Below are positions 13,701-23,594 of a DNA stretch of 64,000 bases, in pieces; the first letter of the stretch is position 1; every line of letters begins with the position of its first letter. Location of the stretch: assembly GCF_036588685.1 (NCBI RefSeq), contig NC_086381.1, positions 67,401,436 through 67,465,435 of the forward strand, in the 5' to 3' direction. Below the pieces are notes generated by a model, which made no database searches, was not told the DNA's origin, and saw only the letters and a program-made list of their open reading frames with translations. The DNA is from Mytilus trossulus (lineage: Eukaryota > Mollusca > Bivalvia > Mytilida > Mytilidae). The position numbers and the translations under genes were made by a program.

Positions 13701-16700
13701 AGCATTTGTTGATGGTTTAAGAAATTTGATAGTTACCCATAAACTGAAGGTAAGTTATTTGCTAGTTAGTTAACATGCACTGCAAATTGAAAAAATAGTG
13801 CAACGTTTATATGATTGCAATTAATGCTTCAGAATGAGTATTGCAATAACATGAATAATAAGAACTTGCATCTAATATCTGATACATATATCTGAATCCA
13901 TATTTTTCAGAAATTAGCAATAATAAATGCATGCAATAATTTGTGCATTTACAGTATATACGTAGACTGAAATTTTTTCTGATACCTCTTTTTGTTAAAT
14001 AATAATTTTCAATTGAAATCCTAGACTGAAAGCCTATTACATTTGTTTTGTATCCCTATATAGTGTAGGAAAAAATAAAAGACTTATAATTCATAAAGGC
14101 AGAACTTTATACAGTGATTAGTTGGGTATACAGCCACAAATGTTAATGGCAAATGCCTATTTTTTCTCACAAGCTAATTAATCAACTGGAATGGTTTAAA
14201 CTTATTTCCTCTTTGATTGTTCAATCACTATGTTTTACAGCAAGCACGGGCCCAGCAGCAGGCTGGAGGAAGTCCACATCAATTTGTACAGCAGCCTCAA
14301 GGTGGTTTACAAATGGGACAAGGCATGGCAAATTCCCAACAGGTAATTATTGTTCAAAGTTATAGGTGTAATATTTTACCCCTATAGTTATTATATGAGA
14401 ACTGAAGAATATCTGTGCCTATAAATTTCATTTATCAAGTAGATTTTGTGTAAAAAAAGATTATTATAGAAAAAAACACTAGAAGGGTTAATTAATTAAC
14501 ATGAAAAACATCTCGTTTAGGATACAATTCTGTTACTTTCACTAGTTTTCAGTCAACTATAAAAAACTACAGTGTCCAATGTTTGGAGTGTAACATTTGA
14601 ATAGTTGTATCCCTATTTTATTTTACTATTACCTTTCGTTTCAGGAAATTAGTAGAATTTGTTTTGAAAGGCAATAACTCAAATTAGGTACAAATCATGT
14701 GTCTAGAATATATTTTGGGAAGGCTACTTTATCTTTTAGAACCAAAAAAATCATCTGTTTTTTTTTAATAATTTTTAAACTTCATCATGATAAGGGTATA
14801 TTGTTAAAAGAAACAAAAAAAAACATCAATTAATAAGTTTATTTGACATTTTTTTCAGATGCAGCAGCCTGGACCATCGCATACAATGACATCTACTGGC
14901 ATGGTTACACAGACTTCAAATATGGTACTGACATTGTTTTAATTTGTTCAGTTTCTGCTTTATATAAAGTAATAACAGCATCACACATATATGTGTTTTT
15001 ATAAAAATATATAGAAAGATAAAAGACTTGGCATAGACATCTATTAATCAGGGAGTTTAATACCTTACCAAATATAGTGAAACCTGACTAAACTGCAAAC
15101 CCTTTTTATCTGTTTCAAATTTGTTAAAGACTTATAATTTATAGTATAAAAACAACAGAAGTACTTTATCATACTCTAAAATTCATCAATTTTTCTAATT
15201 CTTCAATTTTTGTAACTAAATATTGAATCTATGTACAGTTTATGATCAATACTACATGATATATTAAAATTGGTTTTTGTTCTGAGGATAAAATATATAG
15301 TATGACAACAATTATTCACTTTACTAGGTGCCACAGGCTGGGAACATGCAGCAACTTCAGCAACAACAGGCGATGGTAATTATTGAATTAAAATATAGCT
15401 TTAATATTTGGGTCTCATTATTGCAAATAAATCATTGTTATGCTGTGAGTTAAACCAATGCTCTTCAACTTTGTACTTGTTTGGCATTATAACTGTTTTG
15501 ATCTGAGAGTCACCGATGAGCCTTATGAAGATGAAACTCGCATCTGGTGTACTAAATTATAAGCCTGGTACCCTTGATTACTAAATAAACCAAAAAAGTT
15601 ATTATTTTGTATCAAATTTTATTACCGGATTCATAAATACTCATATAGAATCATTGTATAGAAAAACATTATGAAGAATCAAAAACTTTATAAGTTACAA
15701 GATTTATGTATAATGCTGTATCCATGCTTTTTTTTCCCATTTAGACATTCACACATTATCATAATTCAATGGTTTATGTTTATATTTATACATCAAATAT
15801 ATAGCAGATATATGTCAGTCAGAATGATACAATTGAATCATTTTGAGAAGACAAAAAATATTTCTTTGTTTTGCTATGAATTTTTTTTATTCTTTATAGC
15901 AACAAAAGATCCAGGAAGCAAAATTACCAGAACAACGAACAGAACAACAGTTATTAGGTTGGTGTCTGCTTAAACAAATTGATGTGATGTGTGTTTTATT
16001 TTATATTAACATTTTATTGTTTCTGCTTTATTTTAACTTCTGTTTTTAAGATGTTATAAAATAAGTTTTGGAATGAGCTTGTGACAATTTTCTATTCATA
16101 TTTTATGTCAAAATTATTTATTGTCTGAAAGGCCATGTGATTGAAAACCATAATTTGGTAACCATTGTGTAAAAATTTAAACATTCCATTTTTGTGGTTA
16201 AAGCAAAAACATAAATGCCTCATTGAGTTCTAAAAACTTCATAAACCTTCTGGAATGAGTTTTGCAATTTTTTCTGAACATGAAAAACTAAATCATTTCA
16301 AAGTTGACTTTATGCATGACCTATATACTCTGTCATGTCATGCTTATTATAAATGTGGAATTCATCGCAGCAATGATAGTACATACTACATTGCATTGAG
16401 GTTTTACCGTTTAGGAGAATCACATTTGATTCTGACAATACCTTGCCCCATCATACCAAAACTTATAAGGAATAATATATGGATGGGCCTTCATATTAGA
16501 GAAATCCACTTTCATTTCGATCGTGAAAAAAAAGTATTTTTGCTGCAATACAGCATTTTGGTCAAATTGACTCATAACTCCTTTAATATTGAAGTTATAT
16601 TGCCCTGTAATGACGATTCCCACCCTTTTCTATTAATACCTTTAATAGAAGCTTTAGATAGCAACCTGCTTTTTAATGCTAATTTTTACAACTTTTTTTG

Positions 16701-19700
16701 CATTTTTGCTTTTTATATTGATAACTATTTTTGATACAAGTACAGTATATTGATAGAAAGTTTAAAAATTGAAAATGACCAGCAGGACTATTTACCAATA
16801 CTTCTCTATAGAGTTGTTGCCCTTCCATACTTTTTTCCGACAAAAAGTGGCCATTGTAGGTAAGCTACACAGGCTCTACAGATCCTCTAGTATGAATTAG
16901 AATTATTTTAGAACAAACAAAGGTACTTAAAATAATTTTTTTTCCTAATTGGTTTGTAAAGTGGTGTATAAATGAAGTTCCGATTAGAAATTAAAGATTT
17001 GATAGATATGTTGAAATGTTATCTTATTATTTAATATCTTTAAGTTTTTGATTTCAAATATTAGGAACCTTTCTTTTTTCTTCAACCCATAGATATATTC
17101 TATGTTTTATTTTCATCTATAAAACAGTAGTATTTTTGTTACATTACAACTATTTTTAGAATCCATCTTCTTCAACATTATTACTCTTATTTCCTGCTGT
17201 ATCCTTTTAGATGAGATATATTTTGGTCCACCGCCAAATATGTATAGTGGTAGGTACATTGTCGCGATGGTGATGGCTATCCCATGATGCATGGCAAGCA
17301 TCCCATACTTTGTTAAATCGATGGTGCATTACATTTTATTTCAGGTCATTCTAAAAATACAATCATATTGGATAAATGGCTTTTGGATGAGGAAACTGTA
17401 TCTTATAATTTTACTTCCTTTCCCTCTGCTAATTCTAAAAATAGGGGACATTGGGTATTTATTATTATAGTTAGATGGGTTCTTTTCTATGTATGCTAAT
17501 GTGAATTAAACATATAATAAAAAAGGTTCTTTATTGTGTATGCTGATGTAAATCAAACAATTATAAACAAGGTTTTTAACATATGCTAATGTGAATTACT
17601 GTAAATTCAGAAATTAATTCACACATTTATTATTGTGATTTTTGAAAATTGAACCAACAAGGAAGTTTAATTATTGAGATTTTAGATAAAGATACATACA
17701 GATATATGCACACTATATCAGAATGTGAATTCGTATGATTGCGATACTTAAGCAATCTCATTATTCACATTAGTGAAAATCTCACGATTATTTCTGAATT
17801 TACTGTACAAAAATGATAAACTATCTTCAACAAACTGTTGTCCTGTTACTGATAACTTTTCTTCCTTATATGATTGTCATATTTAAAATAATTTGTGAAT
17901 AAAACCCCTTAGAACCCTAAAGTGAGAACAATTGAGATTCATTCCTTTTGGACAGTTCTTTCACATCTGATCTTTTTAAAAAAGTGACTATGATGTCAGA
18001 ACAGTTAAAATACAAAGCTAAAAAGTAGTCAATATATGATGTTAATGTAATGGATGGAGGTATCAATAACTCTATTAATGGGATCTTATAATGATCGATG
18101 TCAGTATGTTGAAATACAAAGGCAAGCAATATTAGTTGAGAGGGATACCATATTTTGCTACATAAATATGTCTAAGTTAAATCTCATACTATTTACTTAA
18201 CCTCCCTTATATACAAGATGCTGTGGATAAAATTTCATTTGGTACCAATTTTCGTGAATACAGGAAAAATAGTATTGTAATATGGATATTTTATTTCAAA
18301 GTCACTGTGCTTAAATGGATGTGGGTAACTTAAGTTACCCACAGTCCAAGATGGAGCCACCTGGCGTCGGTAAGAAAGTTTGTTCTTATATAATAACAAT
18401 ACCATGAGTACAACAGAAATGTTCAGATATTAAAAAGTTATATCAATATTTTAGGGAAAGTTTGCAATGTAAAACATGATTAAATACTTTGAAATAAACT
18501 ATTACAGCACGAAAAACACTTAAGATGTTCGAAACTTGAAAACAACTTGTCCGTAACTTTTTTCATTATACCAATAGTGATGTCCGTAACTTTAGCATGA
18601 TATCTGTTATTTTTAAAGAATCGATATTCATGGATGTAAATGTTTTAAAGAAATGATAAATAACAAAAATACCGAACTCAAAGGAATATTAAAAGCGGAA
18701 AGTACATTATCAAATCGCAAAGCCAAAAGCGCAAATTAACACACCAAATGAATGGAAAACAACGGTCATATTCATGACTCATTACAGGCATTACAAAGTT
18801 AAATCACAAAATACTGAACTACGTAATGGTATCTGTATAATATATACTGATGGTCCTTCCTTTTAATACCTGCTCAAAATCTACTGTATTGGCGGAAGAT
18901 GAAAATTGGGAAAAATTAACGGTAAATCCATGACGCTCTTTTTAATAGCTGTGTTCTTTTTGTCTCTTGGTTAGTTTGTAGCATATCGTAATTGTATAAA
19001 TCTAGGTAATAATTCAGGGGTTTAATAGTGTTTCTTGTCCTTTATATTGTTCAGATTGTCAGTCTAATAATTTTGAAAAAAAAAAGTTTCCCACATTCGA
19101 GAATAAAGTTACGGACAGTCTGATTATTTTTGACTAATAAGTTACAGACATCTTATGCATATTTTAAAAGTTGTCCTTGCGCAAATGTGAACTAAAAATT
19201 AACAAATTTATTGTGATGATAAGTAATTTCTTTATTCTATAATCCTATCAATATTTACAAGGAGCACGAAAAACGTCACAAAACATAGATTTTGTATCAA
19301 TTATATATCAACGAGTCTGCCATCTTCGGCTGTGGGTAATTTAAGTTACCCACAGCCGTTTAAGCACAGTGGAAGCTAGCTTAGAAGCCAGAGAAACCTT
19401 TACCCACTAAATCAAAGAAAATAGACATCCCTTAAATAATTATGAATCCCAGTATGATTTTTTTGTAATACACACAGGGGAATTAGTTTTTCAATCTTAT
19501 TATTGAACTTTTTTGCAGGATTGAAATAAGAAACTATTCATCAATGGTTGGAAGCTTTTGTTGATATTGTATAGTAATCTAAAACAAATGGTCAGGGACA
19601 CTATTTATACCCTGAATTACAATTTTATAAGCAGAAGAATTTACCAACAATGTTTGAAAATAAGACTTAAAGATCCCTCCATTTTACACTACAGTAAGCC

Positions 19701-22470
19701 TCAATCAATAATTTATTTAATTTATATTTGTTGCACAGCTCTCTTTTCATAGGCATGAATCATATATGGTTTCTCTCTGTACTTAGATCAATACAGAATT
19801 ACTTAGACTTGCATATATATACATATATATATATACAACTCGTCTAAACATCAACCCAACAATGTTAGATCTGTAAATTTGCTTTCGCAAATTTTTGGTT
19901 CTTCCCTCGCCGGGATTCGAACCCATGCTACTGTGATATCGTGACACCAAATCGCCATATGTATATATTGTATTTGAATCAGCTTTAAGTCATCTGCAAA
20001 CGTGTTGTAAACTATAGCACTCGTGTGATGAGTCTGAAGACTTTTTGCATTTCTTTTAAAATTAAAACTATCAGGTCAAAAAGGTTAACATTTAAAATGT
20101 ATCATAGAAAAGCAAAACTTTCGTATGAAATGATTGTTTTAATACCGTATCGTTAAAGCTCACTATAATCATAATATTGAAGGTATTTTTGATTTTCAAC
20201 AGAAGACTGTAAAAAACTATATACATTTATATAAATAATACAATTCAATTCAATTCAATATTTTATTTAAGTCTCATCTCTCAATAAAATATAATACAAC
20301 ATTACATTAAATGTAAAAATATATAAATATAAAATGAGAGCCATTCTGTACAGAATTACAAGAGACTATATCATTAAAAATTATATAAAGAATGCATCTA
20401 TTATAAAACATATTGACATTAACATTATTTACAGTATAAAACATTTCTACGTCTATTTAAAATAAGATTACAGGCTTTGGCACAGCTACGAATCATATTA
20501 TTATCTGTAAATAAAAACACTAATTTCTGTTTATCATCATAAGACATAAAATCACTATTAAAATGTGTTGCTTCATCAAATAATGTTTTTCTAAAATCAT
20601 CATACAAAGGACACGATAAAATAACATGGGCTTCATCTTCTACATGTCATATGTCTTAATCAATCGTTATAAGGATTAAATGTGGAGCGGTTTCATTATA
20701 TCTCTGGATTGTAATCACCCTGTCCAATTATATTCATCGCCCTTTTCTTAGAAAATAACTGAAAAGAATGACTTCATATTGGGTCCACATCTTGACAGAA
20801 ATAAGAAATAAGTATTAATTGTGTGTGGTTTCCAGATATATGAGGTTATCACATCCTCTTTGTTGATACTATGAATTTTTCAACATATTGAATAAAAACA
20901 ATTTTTTCGCCACAGAACTTTCGGAAATTAATTAACAGATTGTCGCTTTATATTTGATCATTAGTTTAAGAATGATGAGTTGTAATATGTAAACACTTTT
21001 CAGACCTGCCAAACACAAACTAATTTCTGTATGGAGATGAAAAGTTATATTTTCTTTGAAGTAATCCCACCATAGCTTTGAGTATACTCAATGTCAATAG
21101 CTGTATTCCAAAATTCAAGCATTTGATGTATATCAATGATATCAGTGTATCAAAATGATTTTAAATCAAAATTCAGGTTTTAATTTAATTTTATAAGAGT
21201 AAAAAAAGTTCTATACTAATATTTGGAATGCTTCTTATTTTTTGCCTGCTTTTTCCCCAGCATAAATCAGATATAAAAAGAAAACAACTAAGGTTTAATA
21301 CAGATCTTAAATTTTGTGTAGAACAATATCCAATTTCCATAATTTTGTTTTATGAGTTTATCAAACCACCTTCATTGTTTTCCAGCTCAACAAAGGCTTC
21401 ATCAACAAAGATTACAGCTGCATCAGCTACATCAACACCAACAACAAGCATTTCTTCAACAAGTCAGTAATCATCAACTTCAACAACTTTTGCTCAGTCA
21501 ACAGGTAAATACCTACATAAGCCAATTAATAATGGTACTGCTTAGACAACTGATGGGTAAAATCAAGAGTTATTCAACATGTCAGTAATCATCAACTGAA
21601 ACAACTAATCCTAACACAAATGCCATTGAAGTAAGTAACACCAACATGTGTCAACTCATATCAGTAATCATCACAACAACTTACACTGAGTCAACATGAA
21701 TTTGGGGAAGTATCAACAACAAAGATTTATCAACAAATCTATGATTATCAATTACAACAACTACTGCTTAGACAAGAGGTAAGTTACAACAACATGAGCT
21801 TATGAACAAGTCAGTAGTCATCCACTACCCTGGAGTCAGCAAGTGAGTTAAAAGACCCTTAGCCAATCAACAATACAGTATACTTCAACGACAAAATCCA
21901 AAAAAAAAAATCATTAAAAACAAAAAGAGTCAATCAAAAAGGCGGTTATAAACAACTACAACAACACCTATATAGTCAATTGGTATTACAGTAAGCTACA
22001 ACAATAATCAATAACTCCAACAACTATTTCCAAGTAGAAAAAACACTCGAGCTAGTAATAATAAGAAACAATGAAGAAGTCAGTAATAATAAATTACAAC
22101 AACTATTTCTTTGTCAAATGTATTCATGGTAGTAGCAACAAGAGTCAATCAACAAGTCAAAATGCAAGTAAATGCTGCTTTTTGTGCGGATTATGTAGTT
22201 ATAGTTAAACTCCTGCTAGGAGTTGATATGAGTCATTAAGATTATTAATTTTTAAATTGAACATCACAGCAACAAGGCCAGCAGATTAGAGAGTCACCAA
22301 TGATGATGCAGCAACAGCTCCGAGGACCAAATTCACAGGGACAACATAATGTGATGGGAGGGGCACAACAGATGATCCCTAATTCAATGCAGATGGGTCA
22401 GCAAGGTCAGGTCATGGATCAAGATCAATCAAACTTATTAGACAATTTCGACTTCGATGATTTGTTTTAA
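1668..22470 (+). CDS. MED25: Mediator complex subunit 25 (3' part of gene, frame disrupted)
   Basis: MED25 is a nuclear Mediator subunit whose ACID/PTOV domain binds transcriptional activators and whose N-terminal VWA domain docks on Mediator. Sixteen exons are modelled. Exons 1-6 encode a Ser/Pro/Met-rich linker. Exons 7-10 encode the ACID domain, with WSGMLEYQEK, NWPKELIMQLIP, SRQVSFHF and AGCGHFPPGTKCDVLLILFS. Exons 11-16 encode a Gln/Met-rich tail ending NLLDNFDFDDLF, like the acidic end of other MED25 proteins. The VWA domain is absent and should lie before base 1. Splice phases agree at every junction except inside exon 9, where one base is missing near 12940. The exon 6 donor would have to be GC. 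Identification of the ACID domain and tail is strong; linker exons 1-6 are inferred from phase and composition. Confidence 0.85.
2118..2785 (+). pseudogene. 5'-truncated Penelope-like retroelement, RT C-terminus and 3' UTR
   Basis: The frame begins KLYDKRHDFSFPIVNFPFLS and continues YGVYISQLIRYSRAC, then after a one-base T insertion near 2290 reads RGLLLTRKLLNQEF and LKSSLRKFYGRHHELV to a stop at 2451-2453. This is the C-terminal part of a reverse transcriptase also present at 39150-40410. The 3' flank (2454-2785) matches a non-coding stretch found inverted at 52705-53030, so it is the element's 3' UTR. It lies in the intron after MED25 exon 1. Penelope-like affiliation is inferred from motif order. 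Confidence 0.65.
3104..3160 (+). CDS. MED25: MED25 linker exon 2
   Basis: The exon follows a CAACTTAG acceptor, ends at GTAAAA, and encodes PRYYTGNSVTTRKIEMFE. It is 57 bp, phase 1 to phase 1, the same length and phase as the preceding exon, so either could be skipped without a frame change. Confidence 0.5.
3296..3480. repeat. GTAAT/ATTAC-rich palindromic repeat
   Basis: Many copies of GTAAT and GCATTAC in both orientations lie between 3296 and 3480, giving long self-complementary stretches. It resembles a small foldback element; no target duplication was resolved. Confidence 0.3.
4248..4301 (+). CDS. MED25: MED25 linker exon 3
   Basis: TTTTCAG acceptor and GTATGT donor. The frame reads KSLSPSVDFTNDIKSDQ and keeps phase 1 on both sides. 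No domain is recognised; it is a Ser/Asp-rich linker. Confidence 0.5.
4981..5129 (+). CDS. MED25: MED25 linker exon 4
   Basis: A run of eight T's and AG precedes a 149-bp exon, with donor GTAAAT. It is open throughout and rich in Ser/Pro (SEVCPSPPFSIHNAPVSRAY). It enters in phase 1 and leaves in phase 0. Confidence 0.6.
5804..5887 (+). CDS. MED25: MED25 linker exon 5
   Basis: This 84-bp, phase-0 exon encodes a Ser/Met/His-rich stretch (HSMSASVTIPTSMHLSHPGM) and ends CCCAG before GTATAT. Confidence 0.55.
6962..7052 (+). CDS. MED25: MED25 linker exon 6 (GC donor proposed)
   Basis: A TTTTACACAG acceptor opens a frame reading NKMNMGQPTSTVGFGSPSMA. An in-frame TAA follows at 7061 with no GT donor before it. 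The only junction that keeps phase with exon 7 is G|GCAGGC at 7053, a GC-AG intron. The exon end is therefore uncertain. Confidence 0.45.
7600..7682 (-). repeat. Remnant of hammerhead-bearing repeat
   Basis: On the minus strand the sequence keeps the family's 5' arm (AATGCTCTTCAACTT) and then CACTGATGA, but the stem II/GAAA part is degraded. Same family as 15455-15590, 24672-24812, 52300-52440 and 54770-54872. Confidence 0.4.
7782..8000 (+). repeat. Interspersed repeat with GTCTGTCTGTCCGTC tract
   Basis: Begins near ATAGCCGAGCTTTACAAAAG and includes a GTCTGTCTGTCCGTCAGTC tract. I recall this block as dispersed in bivalve genomes; that is memory, not a search. Intronic. Confidence 0.35.
9019..9104. 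repeat. 36-bp tandem repeat, about 2.4 copies
   Basis: Units start CACACC at 9019, 9055 and 9091 with a strict 36-bp period; units 1 and 2 differ at only a few positions. Confidence 0.7.
9521..9715 (+). CDS. MED25: MED25 exon 7: linker and start of ACID domain
   Basis: TTGCTTTCAG acceptor and GTAATG donor. It encodes a Pro/Gln/Met-rich segment ending KIIWSG, the conserved first strand of the ACID/PTOV fold. It leaves in phase 1, matching exon 8. Confidence 0.75.
10781..11284. repeat. 255-bp direct duplication inside the TTAA element
   Basis: A block starting TGACGTGAAACTGTACTTAT at 10781 is repeated from 11036 with small indels and substitutions, both copies ending at AAATTCAGCCGTAT. Confidence 0.75.
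11435..11695 (+). repeat. Interspersed repeat nested in the TTAA element
   Basis: Contains GTGAGAGGTTTAGCTAGCTA and then GCCTGTACCAAGTCAGGAAT. The same family recurs at 46430-46630 (+) and on the minus strand near 18650-18800, 38035-38150 and 50545-50745. Confidence 0.6.
12006..12111 (+). CDS. MED25: MED25 exon 8: ACID domain
   Basis: Encodes GMLEYQEK, then MPRQLQCQLSIGAADPE. Together with KIIWSG this reconstructs the WSGxLExQEK signature of MED25. The donor is GTGAGT. The last 71 bp of the exon plus the donor are the first unit of an 80-bp tandem array that continues into the intron. Reading past the donor gives an immediate in-frame TGA. Confidence 0.75.
12041..12492 (+). repeat. 80-bp tandem array made of MED25 exon 8 end plus splice donor
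   Basis: Units begin GGTCCAAC at 12041, 12121, 12201, 12281, 12361 and 12441, exactly 80 bp apart; the sixth is partial. Each complete unit holds 71 bp of coding sequence plus a donor (GTGAGT in unit 1, GTAAGT in the next four). The first unit is the real exon end. Units differ at only a few bases, so the expansion is recent. Confidence 0.9.
12726..12793. repeat. Short tandem repeat (AAAGACTAAGAGACAGATAT)
   Basis: Three imperfect copies of a unit of about 27 bp lie in the intron before MED25 exon 9. Confidence 0.5.
12887..13060 (+). CDS. MED25: MED25 exon 9: ACID domain with frameshift
   Basis: The 5' half reads TTNWPKELIMQLIPR in the frame set by exon 8. The 3' half reads LLSSPQFQPLYKSSRQVSFH in a different frame that matches exon 10. 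Both halves are clearly ACID domain. The switch falls at about 12937-12946, where one base is missing, most simply a T from the CTTTG run. The exon length confirms it: entry phase 2 plus 174 bp cannot give the phase-0 exit that exon 10 needs. Either an assembly error or a broken allele. Confidence 0.8.
13597..13749 (+). CDS. MED25: MED25 exon 10: end of ACID domain
   Basis: Fifty-one codons, phase 0 to 0, with TTTTAG acceptor and GTAAGT donor. It reads AGCGHFPPGTKCDVLLILFS, then NKRKAFIGVIPNDQKAFVDG and LRNLIVTHKLK. This is the best conserved piece of the gene and the main basis for the MED25 call. Confidence 0.9.
14241..14342 (+). CDS. MED25: MED25 exon 11: Gln-rich tail
   Basis: Thirty-four codons after TTTTACAG, with donor GTAATT. 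Starts QARAQQQAGGSP, directly after the ACID domain, as in other MED25 proteins. Confidence 0.8.
14859..14924 (+). CDS. MED25: MED25 exon 12: Gln/Met/Thr-rich tail
   Basis: Twenty-two codons in phase 0, reading MQQPGPSHTMTSTGMVTQTS, between a poly-T CAG acceptor and a GTACTG donor. Confidence 0.65.
15328..15375 (+). CDS. MED25: MED25 exon 13: Gln-rich microexon
   Basis: Sixteen codons (VPQAGNMQQLQQQQAM), phase 0 to 0, with acceptor TTACTAG and donor GTAATT. Confidence 0.6.
15455..15590 (+). repeat. Decayed hammerhead-bearing repeat
   Basis: The flanks (AATGCTCTTCAACTTTGTAC upstream, GCCTGGTACCCTTGAT downstream) match the copies near 24700 and 54800. The core reads CCGATGAG then GATGAAAC, so the invariant CUGAUGA box is altered and stem II pairs poorly. 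Probably inactive. Confidence 0.5.
15900..15957 (+). CDS. MED25: MED25 exon 14: charged tail
   Basis: Encodes QQKIQEAKLPEQRTEQQLL and leaves in phase 1 at a GTTGGT donor. The phase matches the next exon 5.4 kb downstream. Confidence 0.6.
17597..17807. mobile_element. Small foldback element (MITE-like)
   Basis: A left arm GTAAATTCAGAAATTAATTC is mirrored at the right by ATTATTTCTGAATTTAC, with further complementary stretches (GTGATTTTT and AAAATCTCAC) inside. About 211 bp, non-coding, in the intron after MED25 exon 14. Target duplication unresolved. Confidence 0.5.
18303..19371. mobile_element. 1.07-kb inverted-repeat element with CACTGTG ends
   Basis: Inverted repeats of 52 bp (18303-18354 and 19320-19371) start CACTGTGCTTAAA and match at about 47 of 52 positions. 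Each contains a palindrome (GGGTAACTTAAGTTACCC at left). No transposase frame is present, so it is non-autonomous. The flanks AAAGT and GAAGC share only AAG, so no clean target duplication is seen. Superfamily is uncertain; the CACTGTG end is compatible with Transib-type termini but not proof. Confidence 0.7.
19822..19957 (-). mobile_element. tRNA-derived SINE
   Basis: On the minus strand a tRNA-like head starts GGCGATTTGGTGTCACGATA and has a perfect B box GGTTCGAATCC (19913-19923). An unrelated body and a (TA)n tail follow. The tail and lack of a cloverleaf argue for a SINE, not a tRNA gene. Confidence 0.6.
20236..20660 (-). mobile_element. LINE 3' end with (TTGAA)n tail
   Basis: The minus strand encodes EDEAHVILSCPLYDDFRKTL, the familiar Cys/His-containing C-terminus of CR1/L2/Jockey-type LINE ORF2 proteins. 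It runs to a stop at 20425, then an AT-rich 3' UTR and a tandem ATTGA tail at 20236-20258. 5'-truncated, intronic to MED25. Confidence 0.65.
21386..21504 (+). CDS. MED25: MED25 exon 15: Gln/His/Leu-rich tail
   Basis: A TTTTCCAG acceptor opens a CAA-rich exon encoding AQQRLHQQRLQLHQLHQHQQ and ending LLLSQQ before GTAAAT. Decayed copies of its 3' end follow it in the intron. Confidence 0.7.
21505..22200 (+). repeat. Decayed tandem copies of MED25 exon 15 end
   Basis: The exon segment GTCAGTAATCATCAACTTCA reappears in weakened form near 21581, 21659, 21738, 21811 and 22079, several copies about 75-80 bp apart, some followed by GTAAGT-like donors (21780). All copies have lost the open frame. Confidence 0.6.
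22270..22470 (+). CDS. MED25: MED25 terminal exon
   Basis: After ACATCACAG the frame encodes QQGQQIRESPMMMQQQLRGP and continues Met/Gln/Gly-rich to NLLDNFDFDDLF and TAA. The aromatic/acidic end resembles the acidic C-terminus of other MED25 proteins. Confidence 0.85.
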   Translation, partial: QQGQQIRESPMMMQQQLRGPNSQGQHNVMGGAQQMIPNSMQMGQQGQVMDQDQSNLLDNFDFDDLF

Positions 22471-22584
22471 AAACTTGTTTTCTGTTATTATGGAGGAAGA
22501 AAATATTCAGAATGAGATTACATATCTTTTGAGATAGAAGTGCAATTTGACATTTTTCATTAAAGATTTTATAATGACCAAGAA

Positions 22585-22590
22585 AATAAA
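22585..22590 (+). terminator. Polyadenylation signal AATAAA for MED25
   Basis: A canonical AATAAA lies 115 bp after the MED25 stop codon, followed by T/GT-rich sequence. Confidence 0.55.
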
Positions 22591-23236
22591 TGTTTTGTCA
22601 TTTTATAGATTTGTGCAAGTATTTAATATTTATTTGTATGAAATTTTTATCAAATATCATTAATTGCCTTAGAACAACATTGCTTTCTTATTTAGGTATA
22701 TTGTAATAGGTGAGTGTAAGATTATCTGGTTTCTGAGTTGTACCAGACAAAACGATAAGTTGTAATACAATATTAAGCCAACGAAAGGTCATCAGTCATT
22801 GATAGTTTTGCCTAACAACGAAGCTGTCACCATACAAAGGAATCAGGTATTATTGTCTTGTTCCACACTTTATTTCAATCATGCAACTCCTTAAAATTAC
22901 ATAACAAAATTCATCTACAGGACATGACATGATGATGTGTACCATCTTTTTTAAGGAGGCTCGCGGGTACAAAAATTTCAGATTTTTTTTTAACATTTTC
23001 GTTTTCATTACAAATTTTATTTATTACACTAGTAGTTGTTACTTTATGATATGGTACACAAATAAACGGGAAAAACAATTCGTTGATGACACAGATGACT
23101 TTTAAAATATTGTTTACCGTTCCAAATGAAATTAAACATTTCTCTTTCTAGATTGCCAATTTACGTTTTATTTATGACTGTCATACTTACTAAGCATGTG
23201 AATTGTGGAATAATAAGTAATTTGATTATCAAGATT

Positions 23237-23594
23237 TTACCGATGATAGTGAGATGCCTTTTCTCCAAAGATTTCATAAGTGAACTTATTTTCCCAATTT
23301 AGTTTTGCGCGTTCTGCTTTATTTATGCCGACATACAATCCCAGCACTTTAACGGGTTTATCTGTAAACTTTATATCATCGACTTCATCTTTCCACTTTT
23401 TTAGTTTTCCTATCCAAATGCCTTCCGTTTTGTTTTCATTCAATTTAAGACCAGAAAATGTGGCTAATATTTCAATAACGTTTAATGCTGCTATAATTTC
23501 ATATTTTGACTTAAGGAAAACAGTGGTATCATTTGTTAACTGGGACATTTTCAAATTATGTTGTGAATGGTCAAGTTTCATTTCAAAACCTTAA
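23237..23594 (-). pseudogene. LINE reverse-transcriptase fragment with altered catalytic box
   Basis: The minus-strand frame reads SQLTNDTTVFLKSKYEI, then FSGLKLNENKTEGIWIG and VKVLGLYVGI, the RT palm motifs of LINE ORF2 proteins. The expected (F/Y)ADD box is LTND, so the catalytic site is lost. About 114 codons survive; no 5' or 3' ends are seen. Confidence 0.7.

Noticed and set aside
16255-16734. 159-codon plus-strand frame inside a MED25 intron
   Set aside because: No domain, no splice or start context, and the opposite strand carries repeat-like sequence; composition fits AT-rich non-coding DNA.
19900-19957. Functional tRNA gene suggested by a perfect B box
   Set aside because: No clean acceptor stem or anticodon arm, and the SINE body and TA tail follow directly.
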